Assembly (NCBI GenBank): GCA_018056685.1
Contig: JAGPFC010000024.1
Coordinates: 1 to 37,810 of the forward strand
Length of the DNA stretch: 37,810 bases
Direction of reading: 5' to 3'
From: Smithella sp.
GTDB taxonomy: Bacteria; Desulfobacterota; Syntrophia; Syntrophales; Smithellaceae
The notes below the pieces were generated by a model. The model saw only the letters and a list, made by a program, of their open reading frames with translations, searched no databases and was not told the origin of the DNA. The translations under genes and the position numbers were made by a program. Of the stretch, positions 1 through 8,678 are shown piece after piece (within the stretch, counting starts at the first letter, position 1; each line of letters begins with the position of its first letter).

Positions 1-1
1 G

Positions 2-2512
2 TTAAACGCATTGCCCCCTCCACCGAATCAGCAGCCCGGACGTCCGGTCAGGCAGCCGGTGGGAAGCGAAATCAATCTCTTCGATTACATCGGCGTTCTC
101 ATGCGCCGATGGAAAATTGTTGTGCTGTGTCTTTTTGTAATTTTCACATTAGTCGCTGTTTATACTTTCACGAGGAAACCGGTTTATGAAGCGTCCACAA
201 CTATCCAAGTTAAAGATGATAAGCACAAGGCGGGCAACCTTGGAGATATTAATCTGACAGCATCCAATCCTGTCAGCGCAGAACTGGAGCTGATTACATC
301 GCGTTCCATCGCAGAAAAGGTTGTCGAGCGATTACATCTCAACTGGCAGGTTTCAGACAAGAGTTCGGGTTTTTCCTTTAAGATTGTAGAATTTGCATCC
401 ACAGCACAGACACCTGTATATAAGATAAAACTCTCCGGAAAAGACAGCTTCACTGTTCTCGATAACTCAGGGACTCTTATAGGCCGGGGCCAAGCCGGCC
501 AACTTATGAAGACAAAAGATTTAACACTGTTGATCAATGATTTAAAAGGACACCAGGGGGACAGTTTTCTTTTGAGTTTTGTGCCGTTAAATGTAGTGGT
601 TGCTTCTTTACGTCAGGGAATCAAAGCAAGCGAAGTGGGAAGAGCGACCGGCATTATCCGCGTATCTTATACGAACACAAACCCTGTTTTGGCACGGGAT
701 GTCGTCAATGCGCTGGCTGAAGAATCAATACGACGGTCTGTTGAAGTAAAATCGGCAGAAGCAAAACGAACGGTTGCTTTCATTCAGGAACAAATCAAGG
801 AAATGAAAGAAAACCTGGAATCTTCTGAAAACAAACTTCAGTCTTACAAGAGCGAGAAAGGATTATTACAGCTCGATAATGAAGCCGGCACGCTAATATC
901 CGGCATATCAGAAATGGAAAAAAGAAAAACTGATTTATCTCTTCAGAGGCAGCAATTGGATTTTGAAGTCAATGCCATGAAAAACGCGATCAAGAGAGGA
1001 GAGGTGTACTCTCCCGGTAATACGGGAAATGACTCTTCGGGATTGGCGATTTCAGCTCTATCGTCAAGATTATCTGAATTGCAGGTACAGAAAAGCGTAC
1101 TGCTGAACCAATATACGCCGGATGCACAAACCGTAAAGTCGGTTGATCATCAAATCAATGCCGTGCAAAAAAAGATACTCGCCATATTGGAAACAAATCG
1201 AGTGTATCTGGCCAGGCAGGAACAGGGTATCGCGGGACAGATGAGCGTTTATGATCATAAGATTAAAAAACTGCCCGCTGTTGAACAGGATCTGGCAAAG
1301 CTAACAAGGGTTTCCAAGGTGAACTCCGATATCTACACCTTCCTGCTGCAAAAACACGAAGAGGCCCGCATTGCCATGGAATCTACCATCAGCAATATGA
1401 ACATCGTTGATGCAGCCATTATTCCTGAATGGCCCATAAAACCGGATATCAAGAAAAATTTACTTCTGGGCCTGCTTGCCGGCGTGGCGTTGGGCATTGC
1501 CCTGGCCTTTTTACTGGAATACCTCGACGACACCATCAAGGATGCCGATCAGGCCAAGCGCGCCCTTGGCCTTTGCATGCTCGCAACCATTCCGACATTT
1601 GCCAGAAATCAGGGAAGAAAAAGCCTGCCCCATGCCGGCATCATTCCCCGGATTACTGGTCGTGAACCGGATTTTGATGAAAGTTTGTCCAGCCGTAATA
1701 TGCTCATTGCCCGGGAAGAACCCAAGTCCATGGTTTCCGAAGCCTTTCGATCGCTGCGCACCAGTCTGCATTTTTCGGCTATCAATAAAGACAAGAAAAC
1801 CATCGTTTTCACCAGCACCTTTCCTAAGGAAGGAAAGAGTACCGTCTCCGCGAACACGGCAGTCGTGATGGCCCAAACAGGAGCAAAAGTACTCATGGTG
1901 GACTGTGATTTACGCCGATCATCTCAACATCATCAATTCGGCTTAGACAAGGTTCCCGGTCTGAGTGAGGTTTTGACCAGAGACGTCACCTTCGAACAGG
2001 CCATTAATCAAACGGCAATCCCCGGACTTGATCTGTTGTGCGCCGGAACTACACCACCCAATCCATCCGAGCTGTTGGGATCAGAGGAAATGCGTCAACT
2101 GCTGATGAGTCAGCGCGATAACTACGATTATATCATTATTGATGCTCCACCGGTGCTGGCCGTAACAGACGCTCCTGTTCTGACGATGGTTTCTGACATT
2201 GTTGTTTTAGTGATGGAAGCTGGCCGTGTACCGATCAAGGCAGCTCAGCATATGCGCGAAATTCTTGCCCGACTTAATGCTCCGATTGCCGGCCTGGTCA
2301 TGAACGACAAGACCGGGGAAGGTGAACGTTACACGTATTACGGAAAAAATTATTATGGTAAGGCTTACGGATACAGATACGGATACGGATACGGATACGG
2401 TGCAGGCTATTACAGCGATGAAAAAGAACAGCAAATTAGAAAAGGTAACCGTTGGGGAAATTACATTCCTGAAACACTGCGCAAAAATCTCCATAAATAT
2501 TTACCGAAATAG
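2..2512 (+). CDS. Wzz-type polysaccharide chain-length regulator / BY-kinase tyrosine autokinase (5' partial)
   Basis: This inner-membrane protein combines a polysaccharide co-polymerase with a bacterial tyrosine kinase that controls export or chain length of a surface polysaccharide. Counting from a TTG at 11, residues 34-53 form the first membrane segment, followed by a Wzz domain, a coiled-coil periplasmic region (about 245-440) and a second membrane segment at about 482-503. The cytoplasmic kinase has Walker A KEGKST (606-611), a Walker A' motif VDCDLRRS, and Walker B IIIDAPPV. The C-terminus is a tyrosine cluster (about 775-807), the usual autophosphorylation tail. The frame is open to the window edge upstream of the TTG (codons from base 2), so the true start probably lies outside; the TTG has no visible ribosome site. 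The next gene encodes a PHP phosphatase, the usual partner that removes these phosphates. The function of the family is well established; the exact polymer is not known. Confidence 0.93.
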   Translation, partial: LNALPPPPNQQPGRPVRQPVGSEINLFDYIGVLMRRWKIVVLCLFVIFTLVAVYTFTRKPVYEASTTIQVKDDKHKAGNLGDINLTASNPVSAELELITSRSIAEKVVERLHLNWQVSDKSSGFSFKIVEFASTAQTPVYKIKLSGKDSFTVLDNSGTLIGRGQAGQLMKTKDLTLLINDLKGHQGDSFLLSFVPLNVVVASLRQGIKASEVGRATGIIRVSYTNTNPVLARDVVNALAEESIRRSVEVKSAEAKRTVAFIQEQIKEMKENLESSENKLQSYKSEKGLLQLDNEAGTLISGISEMEKRKTDLSLQRQQLDFEVNAMKNAIKRGEVYSPGNTGNDSSGLAISALSSRLSELQVQKSVLLNQYTPDAQTVKSVDHQINAVQKKILAILETNRVYLARQEQGIAGQMSVYDHKIKKLPAVEQDLAKLTRVSKVNSDIYTFLLQKHEEARIAMESTISNMNIVDAAIIPEWPIKPDIKKNLLLGLLAGVALGIALAFLLEYLDDTIKDADQAKRALGLCMLATIPTFARNQGRKSLPHAGIIPRITGREPDFDESLSSRNMLIAREEPKSMVSEAFRSLRTSLHFSAINKDKKTIVFTSTFPKEGKSTVSANTAVVMAQTGAKVLMVDCDLRRSSQHHQFGLDKVPGLSEVLTRDVTFEQAINQTAIPGLDLLCAGTTPPNPSELLGSEEMRQLLMSQRDNYDYIIIDAPPVLAVTDAPVLTMVSDIVVLVMEAGRVPIKAAQHMREILARLNAPIAGLVMNDKTGEGERYTYYGKNYYGKAYGYRYGYGYGYGAGYYSDEKEQQIRKGNRWGNYIPETLRKNLHKYLPK
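2366..2400 (+). repeat. In-frame hexanucleotide repeat in the tyrosine tail
   Basis: Units of the form CGGATA (one copy is CAGATA) run in tandem and encode alternating Tyr-Gly and Tyr-Arg. Because the unit is six bases, gain or loss of a unit keeps the frame and changes the number of phosphorylatable tyrosines by one. Confidence 0.85.
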
Positions 2513-2621
2513 AATCCAAGTTCTAGGTTCAAGGTTAAAAAAATCAATTTTTTACGCTTTAAACCGAAAGCTGAACGAGAAAAACATTGAACTTTGAACG
2601 TAGAATCTGAAAAAACTGTCC
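2513..2621. repeat. Intergenic spacer with TTGAAC-type repeat words
   Basis: The spacer between the kinase and phosphatase genes contains a GGTTCAAGG-like word near its left end and, at 2584-2600, ACATTGAAC followed by TTTGAAC. The same words recur inside the aminotransferase gene at 5156-5183, so this is probably a copy or remnant of a dispersed repeat. No clear terminator is seen here. Confidence 0.4.
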
Positions 2622-3359
2622 ATGATTGACTATCATTGTCATCTTTTATCCGGCATTGATGATGGACCGGCAACTATTGAAGAATCAATTGAAATGGCGA
2701 TAGCCCTGCACAAAGCAGGATTTCGAACAATCTACTGTACACCCCATTTACTGAAAGGGCATTATGATGCCGATAACAAAGAGGTACTTTCCGCGATATC
2801 CCATCTCCGAAAAATGATCAGCGAGAACAATATCAGTCTTGAGATTTATCCGGGACGTGAATATTACCTTGATGAATTTATCGGTCATCATCTCAAATAT
2901 CCTCTGCCTCTTGGTAAAACAAAATACATCATGATAGAAATTCCCAATTACGCACCATCAAAATACGTCAAAGAAGCCTGCTTTCGTATCAAATGCGCCG
3001 GTTTTATACCCATGATAGCTCATCCGGAACGTTGCCGGCATTTTGCAGCAAATCAAAAACCCAAACGTTCGTTTTTCAGCTTCAGGTCAAGAAGTAAAAT
3101 TTCAGAAGTTATTGCAAAAAGAATTGAACTGATTCATTATCTGAAAAATATCGGCTGTGCTTTCCAAGGCAATCTGGGCAGTTTTTATTCTATATACGGT
3201 CATGAAGTAAAGGAAACGGCATACTATCTTAAAGAAAATAAAATCTTCACGCATTACGGCACAGACGCCCACTCTCTGAAATCAATCCATTTAATCGCCC
3301 AACTCGCCAGTGATGAAAAGAAAAAGTTAAGAATAGGAGATAAATTGCGCAAGGCGTAA
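2622..3359 (+). CDS. PHP-family tyrosine-protein phosphatase (CpsB/YwqE type)
   Basis: This is a probable metal-dependent phosphotyrosine phosphatase that dephosphorylates the upstream BY-kinase and so tunes polysaccharide assembly. The PHP metal-site motifs are present in order: HCH (H5, H7), TPH (H42), GRE (E80), IEIP (E106), AHPER (H134, E136) and GTDAH (D215, H217). At 245 residues it has the normal length for the CpsB/YwqE family. A Lys/Arg-rich insert at about 147-160 is poorly conserved in such enzymes. It follows the kinase gene by 109 bases and precedes the nucleotide-sugar dehydrogenase. The kinase-phosphatase pairing is the main support for its substrate. Confidence 0.88.
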   Translation: MIDYHCHLLSGIDDGPATIEESIEMAIALHKAGFRTIYCTPHLLKGHYDADNKEVLSAISHLRKMISENNISLEIYPGREYYLDEFIGHHLKYPLPLGKTKYIMIEIPNYAPSKYVKEACFRIKCAGFIPMIAHPERCRHFAANQKPKRSFFSFRSRSKISEVIAKRIELIHYLKNIGCAFQGNLGSFYSIYGHEVKETAYYLKENKIFTHYGTDAHSLKSIHLIAQLASDEKKKLRIGDKLRKA

Positions 3360-3379
3360 AGAGTAAAAAAGGAGAACAC

Positions 3380-4708
3380 ATGATGAAGGCTAAGCACAAA
3401 GACAATCTGCTAAAAAAAATTCAAAACTCCGATGCCATCATCGGTGTCATCGGACTGGGCTATGTGGGTTTGCCGCTCGCCCTGGCTTACGCGGAAAGGG
3501 GCTTTACCGTTCTGGGTTTTGATGTAGACTCCCTCAAAATAAGAGCCATCAGTCATGGTCAAAGCTACATATCTCATATTGACGAAAGCAAAGTGAAACA
3601 ATCCGTTAAAACCGGAAGACTCTCCGCCACAGGCGATTTCTCACGACTGGGTGAACCGGATGCCATCATCATTTGCGTACCGACACCTCTCACCCAGCAA
3701 CTGGATCCTGACATGTCATATATTGTCAAGACAACAGAGCAAATCAAAAAATGTCTGCGCACCGGACAGCTGATTGTCCTGGAATCCACGACGTACCCAG
3801 GAACAACGGAAGAACTCGTTAAAAGCATGCTGGAACAGACAGGTATGATCTGCGGCAGAGATTTTTATCTGGCCTTCTCCCCGGAAAGGGAGGATCCGGG
3901 CAATAAAAATTTCCAAACAACAAACATACCCAAAGTCGTCGGTGGCGCGAATAAAGAAAGCGGGGATCTGGCACAAGCCCTGTACGAAAAAGCCATTCAG
4001 CAAACTGTTCGCGTCGGTAACGCGCGCACGGCGGAAGCCGTCAAATTGACGGAAAATATTTTTCGTGCCGTAAACATCGCCATGGTCAACGAACTCAAAA
4101 TCATTTACGAAAAAATGGACATCGATATCTGGGAAGTGCTGGACGCCGCTGCCACCAAGCCTTTCGGTTTTATGCGCTTTAATCCCGGCCCCGGTTGGGG
4201 CGGGCATTGCATTCCACTGGACCCGTTTTATCTTTCTTGGAAAGCACGGGAGTGCGGAATTGACACAAAATTTATAGAACTGGCGGGAGAAGTTAATCGT
4301 CTCATGCCCGGCTATATCATCAGTAAGCTTCAGCAGGCGCTTAACGAAAAAGGGAAATCCATCAAGGGCAGCAAACTCATGATTCTAGGCCTTGCCTACA
4401 AAAAGGACATTAACGATACACGGGAAACCCCCGCTTTTAAAATCATGCGCAGACTGAGCGAAATGGGAGCAAAGATATCTTATCATGATCCATTTGTGCC
4501 CGAAATCAAGCACACCAGACAATGGCCGGACGCCCCCGTTCTAAAATCTCTGCCCTTGACTGACAAGAACATTGCTAGCAAAGATGCGATCATTATCGTC
4601 ACAGATCACACACCTGTTGATTACCAACTCATCGCTCAACATGCCAAATTGATTATTGACAGCCGCGGTGTTTATCGAAAAAAAATTAAAAATGTAGTCA
4701 AAGCTTGA
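3380..4708 (+). CDS. wbpA: UDP-N-acetylglucosamine 6-dehydrogenase-like nucleotide-sugar dehydrogenase
   Basis: This cytoplasmic NAD-dependent enzyme oxidises the C6 hydroxyl of a UDP-sugar to a carboxylate, giving a UDP-uronate for polysaccharide synthesis. It has the Rossmann motif GLGYVG (25-30), the ESTTYPGTT segment (about 135-143), the central helix domain and the catalytic cysteine C277 in the motif GGHCIPLDP. The motif order and overall similarity suit the WbpA/TviB branch acting on UDP-GlcNAc better than the UDP-glucose branch. The ATG is preceded by AAAAGGAG at good spacing. The aminotransferase that follows would act two steps later in the WbpA-WbpB-WbpE route. No WbpB (3-dehydrogenase) or WbpD (acetyltransferase) gene is in the window. 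Confidence 0.9.
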   Translation: MMKAKHKDNLLKKIQNSDAIIGVIGLGYVGLPLALAYAERGFTVLGFDVDSLKIRAISHGQSYISHIDESKVKQSVKTGRLSATGDFSRLGEPDAIIICVPTPLTQQLDPDMSYIVKTTEQIKKCLRTGQLIVLESTTYPGTTEELVKSMLEQTGMICGRDFYLAFSPEREDPGNKNFQTTNIPKVVGGANKESGDLAQALYEKAIQQTVRVGNARTAEAVKLTENIFRAVNIAMVNELKIIYEKMDIDIWEVLDAAATKPFGFMRFNPGPGWGGHCIPLDPFYLSWKARECGIDTKFIELAGEVNRLMPGYIISKLQQALNEKGKSIKGSKLMILGLAYKKDINDTRETPAFKIMRRLSEMGAKISYHDPFVPEIKHTRQWPDAPVLKSLPLTDKNIASKDAIIIVTDHTPVDYQLIAQHAKLIIDSRGVYRKKIKNVVKA

Positions 4709-4754
4709 TTAAATTAAATTTTTTTCTTATCTATGAAAAAGTAAAGGATATGCA

Positions 4755-5942
4755 ATGGACTTCATCGACCTCAAAACACAACAAGCGAGAATTCAAGAAA
4801 AAATCAAGAGTAACATTCAAAAAGTCTTGAATCACGGCAGTTATATCCTGGGACCGGAAGTAAAGGATCTGGAAGAAAAGCTGGCGAAATACGTCGGTGT
4901 TAAACATGCCATCGCCTGCGCTTCAGGAACTGACGCACTCTTGATGGCCCTGATGGCCTACGACATCAAACCCGGCGATGCCATCTTTACGACGCCATTC
5001 ACTTTCATTGCCACGGCTGAAGTCATAGCGCTGCTGGGCGCCACGCCAATTTTTGTCGATATTGACCCCAAAACCTACAATATCGATCCGGCCAAACTTG
5101 ATCTGGCCATCAAAGCGTTGAAAAACAACGATTCATCCATCTACCCTTTGCCTAACATTGAACATAGAACTTTGAACTTTGAACTCACGCCCAAGGGCAT
5201 CATCCCTGTTGATCTGTTCGGCCTGCTGGCCGATTACGAAGCCATCCAGGCAATCGCTGATGAACACCATCTGTTTGTCATAGAAGATGCCGCGCAGTCT
5301 TTTGGCGCACAATATGAAAATAAAATGTCCTGTTCATATGGCAATATCGCCTGTACTTCATTCTTCCCCGCGAAGCCACTGGGTTGCTATGGCGATGGAG
5401 GCATGTGCTTCACGAATGATAACGCATTAGCCGATAAAATGAATTCCATCAAAGTCCACGGCAAAGGCATTGATAAATATGAAAACATCCGTATCGGCAT
5501 CAATGGTCGTTTGGACACTCTTCAGGCCGCCATTCTGCTGGCTAAATTCGACATCTTTCCGGAAGAATTGGTCATGCGTCAAACCGTCGCCCGGCGATAT
5601 ACATCTCTGTTGACATCTGACAATTCACTGCTCACGCCCTGCATACCTCCGGGAAATGTCAGCGCTTGGGCTCAATATTCGCTGTTGACCGGGAATGAAA
5701 ACCACCGAACGGTTTTACTGCAAAAACTTCAGGACAATCAGATTCCCTCGGCGATTTACTACCCCAAATCCCTGCATATGCAGACGGCTTTTGCCTACCT
5801 GGGATACCAACCGGGTGATTTCCCTGTGAGTGAGAACTGTTCGACTCGCATTTTCAGCATTCCCATGCATCCCTATCTGAATGAAAAACAACAAGCATTC
5901 ATTGCGGACATAATCAGTGCCGGCGGTCAGCCAATGACATAA
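4755..5942 (+). CDS. DegT/DnrJ/EryC1/StrS family sugar aminotransferase (WbpE-like)
   Basis: This is a PLP-dependent aminotransferase that puts an amino group on a keto-sugar nucleotide. Given the upstream dehydrogenase, the likely substrate is UDP-3-keto-GlcNAc-uronate. The PLP lysine is K207 in FFPAKPLG, the cofactor aspartate lies in FVIEDAAQ (about 174-181), and ASGTDAL (57-63) binds phosphate. The sequence has two stretches unlike the family: residues about 124-144 (contain NIEHRTLNFE) and about 284-296 (SLLTSDNSLLT). At DNA level the first consists of TTGAAC-type repeats, so it looks like an in-frame repeat insertion in a surface loop. The family assignment is firm; the exact substrate is inferred from context. 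Confidence 0.88.
   Translation: MDFIDLKTQQARIQEKIKSNIQKVLNHGSYILGPEVKDLEEKLAKYVGVKHAIACASGTDALLMALMAYDIKPGDAIFTTPFTFIATAEVIALLGATPIFVDIDPKTYNIDPAKLDLAIKALKNNDSSIYPLPNIEHRTLNFELTPKGIIPVDLFGLLADYEAIQAIADEHHLFVIEDAAQSFGAQYENKMSCSYGNIACTSFFPAKPLGCYGDGGMCFTNDNALADKMNSIKVHGKGIDKYENIRIGINGRLDTLQAAILLAKFDIFPEELVMRQTVARRYTSLLTSDNSLLTPCIPPGNVSAWAQYSLLTGNENHRTVLLQKLQDNQIPSAIYYPKSLHMQTAFAYLGYQPGDFPVSENCSTRIFSIPMHPYLNEKQQAFIADIISAGGQPMT
5156..5183 (+). repeat. TTGAAC-type direct repeats inserted within a coding sequence
   Basis: Inside the aminotransferase gene, ACATTGAAC is followed by three more GAAC units (ATAGAAC, TTTGAAC, TTTGAAC). The words match the spacer at 2584-2600. The repeat keeps the reading frame and encodes a polar segment between residues about 134 and 143. 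Confidence 0.65.
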
Positions 5943-5992
5943 GACGATGATTTTCCATATTTTCTTCGAACAAGGAATAGATTTTCCAGATA

Positions 5993-7276
5993 ATGGAGGC
6001 GGTTTTGGATCCGTCAGTTATTGAGGCTCTTAAGATATTAGGACTTCCCCCTGATGCTAATCTTAAGGAGATTAAACAGGCCTATAAAGATCTTGTTACC
6101 GTGTGGCATCCCGACCGGTTTGCCAATAATCCCCGCCTGCACGATAAAGCCAGCGAAAAGCTCAAAGAGTTGAATATCGCTTATAATGAAGTTATTTCCT
6201 TTTACCAAAACATGATTTTCACTGAAAGAACGGCTCATTTCCAGGAAACACCGCAGCCGCAACCGCCTCCTCCCGAAAACACTCCTTTTTATCCATCTGA
6301 AAAACCGAAGACATCCTCGACAAATATCCGATATTTTTCTTTTATGATCGTCCTGTGCATTGCCGTAGTCATATTTTTCATCTGGGGACAAGATGATAAG
6401 ACTAAAAATGATTCATCCAGATCGTTGCCTGAGAAAATTAAATCCTCTCCGGTAGTCATGGTTCCTGCTCAAACGTCGTATGAATCAAAATTGGGAAAAA
6501 TAACTGGGAATCAGACACCTGATAATCTTGTCATAACATCTCAACAGGACATCCCGAAATCGTCGCAGGAACTACAAATCAAAAGTGAAAAAGTAATGAA
6601 ACAAATGATCATCCCCCGTATAACGGACGACAAGTCCAACCATCAGGCCTCTAATCGGAATCAACCGGCACAAGAAATAAAAATCAAAAAGACATCCGCT
6701 GTGCGGTCTTCCGCTAAAACTGCAGAAACACCTGACATTTCCAGCCTGTCAGAAGATGAACAAGCATCCATAAAATCTGCCTGCAGCGAATCAAAATTGA
6801 CTGGGCTGAGTGGTTATAATACGTGCCTTCAAAATAAAATCTTCTTACTGACACAGGGAGAAAAAAGTCCTGATCTGTCCCGGCTGACCATTGAGGAAAA
6901 ATCATCACTGGAGGCTGTGTGCAGCTCCGCAAAATTCAAGGATGGACCGGTAAGTTACAACAGGTGTCTGAAACATCAGTTATCCACGCTTAAAAATGGT
7001 GAAAAAAAGCCCGATCTTTCCCGTCTCACATATGAAGAGAAGTCATCCATAGAGTCTGTATGCAGTGGTGCTAAAATGGAGGGACCGATCCATTACAACA
7101 AATGCCTGAATAATCATTTGGCCGGCCTGTCCAAGGAAGAAAAAAAACCTGATCTCTCCCGCCTGACTTCTGAGGAAAAATCATCAATAACATCTGCCTG
7201 CGGTGTTGCCAAAATGGAAGGACCGGCAAGCTATAACAGGTGCCTGAATTATAATTTAAAGCTATATAGCAGATAG
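5993..7276 (+). CDS. Membrane-anchored J-domain protein with four Cys-pair C-terminal repeats
   Basis: The N-terminal J domain (about residues 10-72) contains the HPD motif that stimulates Hsp70 ATPase, so the protein is expected to recruit DnaK. A proline-rich linker and one membrane segment (113-131) follow, then a Ser/Lys-rich spacer. The C-terminus carries four tandem repeats of about 46-47 residues (248-294, 295-341, 342-387, 388-427). Each begins LSxLxxEEKSS and holds two cysteines about 13-14 residues apart near SAC or SVC and YNxCL. A single segment after a cytoplasmic J domain would place the repeats in the periplasm, where the Cys pairs could form disulfides. I do not recognise the repeat as a named domain. 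The ATG at 5993 has only a weak ribosome site. Confidence 0.75.
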   Translation: MEAVLDPSVIEALKILGLPPDANLKEIKQAYKDLVTVWHPDRFANNPRLHDKASEKLKELNIAYNEVISFYQNMIFTERTAHFQETPQPQPPPPENTPFYPSEKPKTSSTNIRYFSFMIVLCIAVVIFFIWGQDDKTKNDSSRSLPEKIKSSPVVMVPAQTSYESKLGKITGNQTPDNLVITSQQDIPKSSQELQIKSEKVMKQMIIPRITDDKSNHQASNRNQPAQEIKIKKTSAVRSSAKTAETPDISSLSEDEQASIKSACSESKLTGLSGYNTCLQNKIFLLTQGEKSPDLSRLTIEEKSSLEAVCSSAKFKDGPVSYNRCLKHQLSTLKNGEKKPDLSRLTYEEKSSIESVCSGAKMEGPIHYNKCLNNHLAGLSKEEKKPDLSRLTSEEKSSITSACGVAKMEGPASYNRCLNYNLKLYSR

Positions 7277-7278
7277 AA

Positions 7279-7303
7279 CCCCTTCAATAATAATGAAGTG
7301 GGG
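7279..7303. terminator. Hairpin between convergent genes
   Basis: CCCCTTCA (7279-7286) pairs with TGAA (7294-7297) and GGGG (7300-7303), with a two-base bulge, around an AT loop. It lies between the convergent J-domain gene and holA. There is no strong T-tract on either side, so termination is likely but not certain. Confidence 0.5.
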
Positions 7304-7307
7304 CTGA

Positions 7308-8654
7308 TTACAAGCAGGATTTGATCAGAAAATTTTCCAGCAGCAATTGCGGATGGGTTGTGCCGGATGTTTTTAATGAACGCTCCAGATTAAGCAATTC
7401 TTCCATTAAAGCAATCAGGCGCACCGTCGTAAAACGTACGCAGTTGCGCATGGCGTTATAAACAGAAAAGGGATGCTGACTGAAGATCAAACCTTCCCGT
7501 TTCACCCCTGACGGATTCAATTCATTAAATGCCGGATAGAGAATATTCTGGAACCAGCCGTATTCCATACTCTGGTTAAATTTCGGCAACTTTCCCGAAT
7601 CCACCAAGACCCTTGCCTGCAGCAGCAGCCTTATTTCCCTGGAAACCATGGTGAGGATCGCGAGATGATGTTCTCCCTGGTCCAGAAGATGTTTTAAAGC
7701 CTCCAGCGCGGCAAGCTGATTCTTTTCACTCAACGAATTGGTTAAGGCAAAGATATCGTCTTCCTTTGTCCTGCCCACCGCTTCCTCGATGTCATCCTTA
7801 TCGATCAGCGCTCTGTCTCCAACAAAAGAAATGAGTTTTTCGAGTTCCGACATTGAGCGCCGGAAATCAAATCCTGTTTTCCGGCCCAGTGCCATCCAAG
7901 CCGCTGGAGACATTTTCTTTCCACAGCTGTCCAGTAAGTTCTGCGCTTCTTTTTGCAATATTTCTCTGCGCGCAGTTTCTTTTTTCACCCTGACAAATTC
8001 CTGGACAACGCCCCGTTCGGCAATCGTCTTGTAGATTTTTTTTCTTTTATCTACCGACTCGGCAGTAAAGATCAGACAATTGCCGGCGGGCATCCCCTCC
8101 TTGATAATCTCCTCAAGTTTTTCCGTTTTGTCAGAAACCGAAGCATCCGTCAAACCGGACGCCTGACAGATTTCCAGAATACGCGGCAACCACTTCTGGC
8201 GATCTTCACCCGAATCCCCCTTGACCATTTCGATCCAGTCATCATCGGTTATTTTTTGCCAACCGGACCCTTGAAGATCTTCAAGGGTAAAACCGACAAT
8301 TTTTAGAAAAGTCAGAAAATACCTGGCTGCTTTGATCTGGTTTTCATCAATATTGGTTCGGATTTTATCAATCAGTTTGACCAGATCTTCTTTGGAAGTG
8401 AAAATGTTTGTGTCCCTGACCACAATGACTTTGCGATTACCGAAAAGAGACGGCGTCAGGACATTATCAATTAAACTGTCCATGTCCGTGTTTTCGCCTT
8501 CCAGATAAAAGAGACCGAAATCCCGATCAGCTTCAGGAATAATCATATCCAGAATTTTGCCGAGGGCTTCTTTGATAAGATATTCTTCTTCACCGTAAAG
8601 AAGATAACAGGGGGCGACAACGCCCCTTTTTAAATTGTTATAGATTTTTTCCAT
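7308..8654 (-). CDS. holA: DNA polymerase III subunit delta
   Basis: The delta subunit opens the beta clamp as part of the clamp-loader complex. The N-terminus has the family hallmark PCYLLYGEEEYLIKEAL, and the segment FGNRKVIVVRD follows. The C-terminal half carries the helical clamp-loader collar region. At 448 residues it is roughly 100 longer than the usual 340 or so. The extra length sits at about residues 95-180, between the first part of the AAA-like domain and the motif NCLIFTAESVDKRKK. It lies 24 bases downstream of the LOG-family gene and is probably co-transcribed with it. Confidence 0.88.
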   Translation of the reverse strand: MEKIYNNLKRGVVAPCYLLYGEEEYLIKEALGKILDMIIPEADRDFGLFYLEGENTDMDSLIDNVLTPSLFGNRKVIVVRDTNIFTSKEDLVKLIDKIRTNIDENQIKAARYFLTFLKIVGFTLEDLQGSGWQKITDDDWIEMVKGDSGEDRQKWLPRILEICQASGLTDASVSDKTEKLEEIIKEGMPAGNCLIFTAESVDKRKKIYKTIAERGVVQEFVRVKKETARREILQKEAQNLLDSCGKKMSPAAWMALGRKTGFDFRRSMSELEKLISFVGDRALIDKDDIEEAVGRTKEDDIFALTNSLSEKNQLAALEALKHLLDQGEHHLAILTMVSREIRLLLQARVLVDSGKLPKFNQSMEYGWFQNILYPAFNELNPSGVKREGLIFSQHPFSVYNAMRNCVRFTTVRLIALMEELLNLERSLKTSGTTHPQLLLENFLIKSCL

Positions 8655-8678
8655 GATTGCAGAAAATGAACGGGTTGA

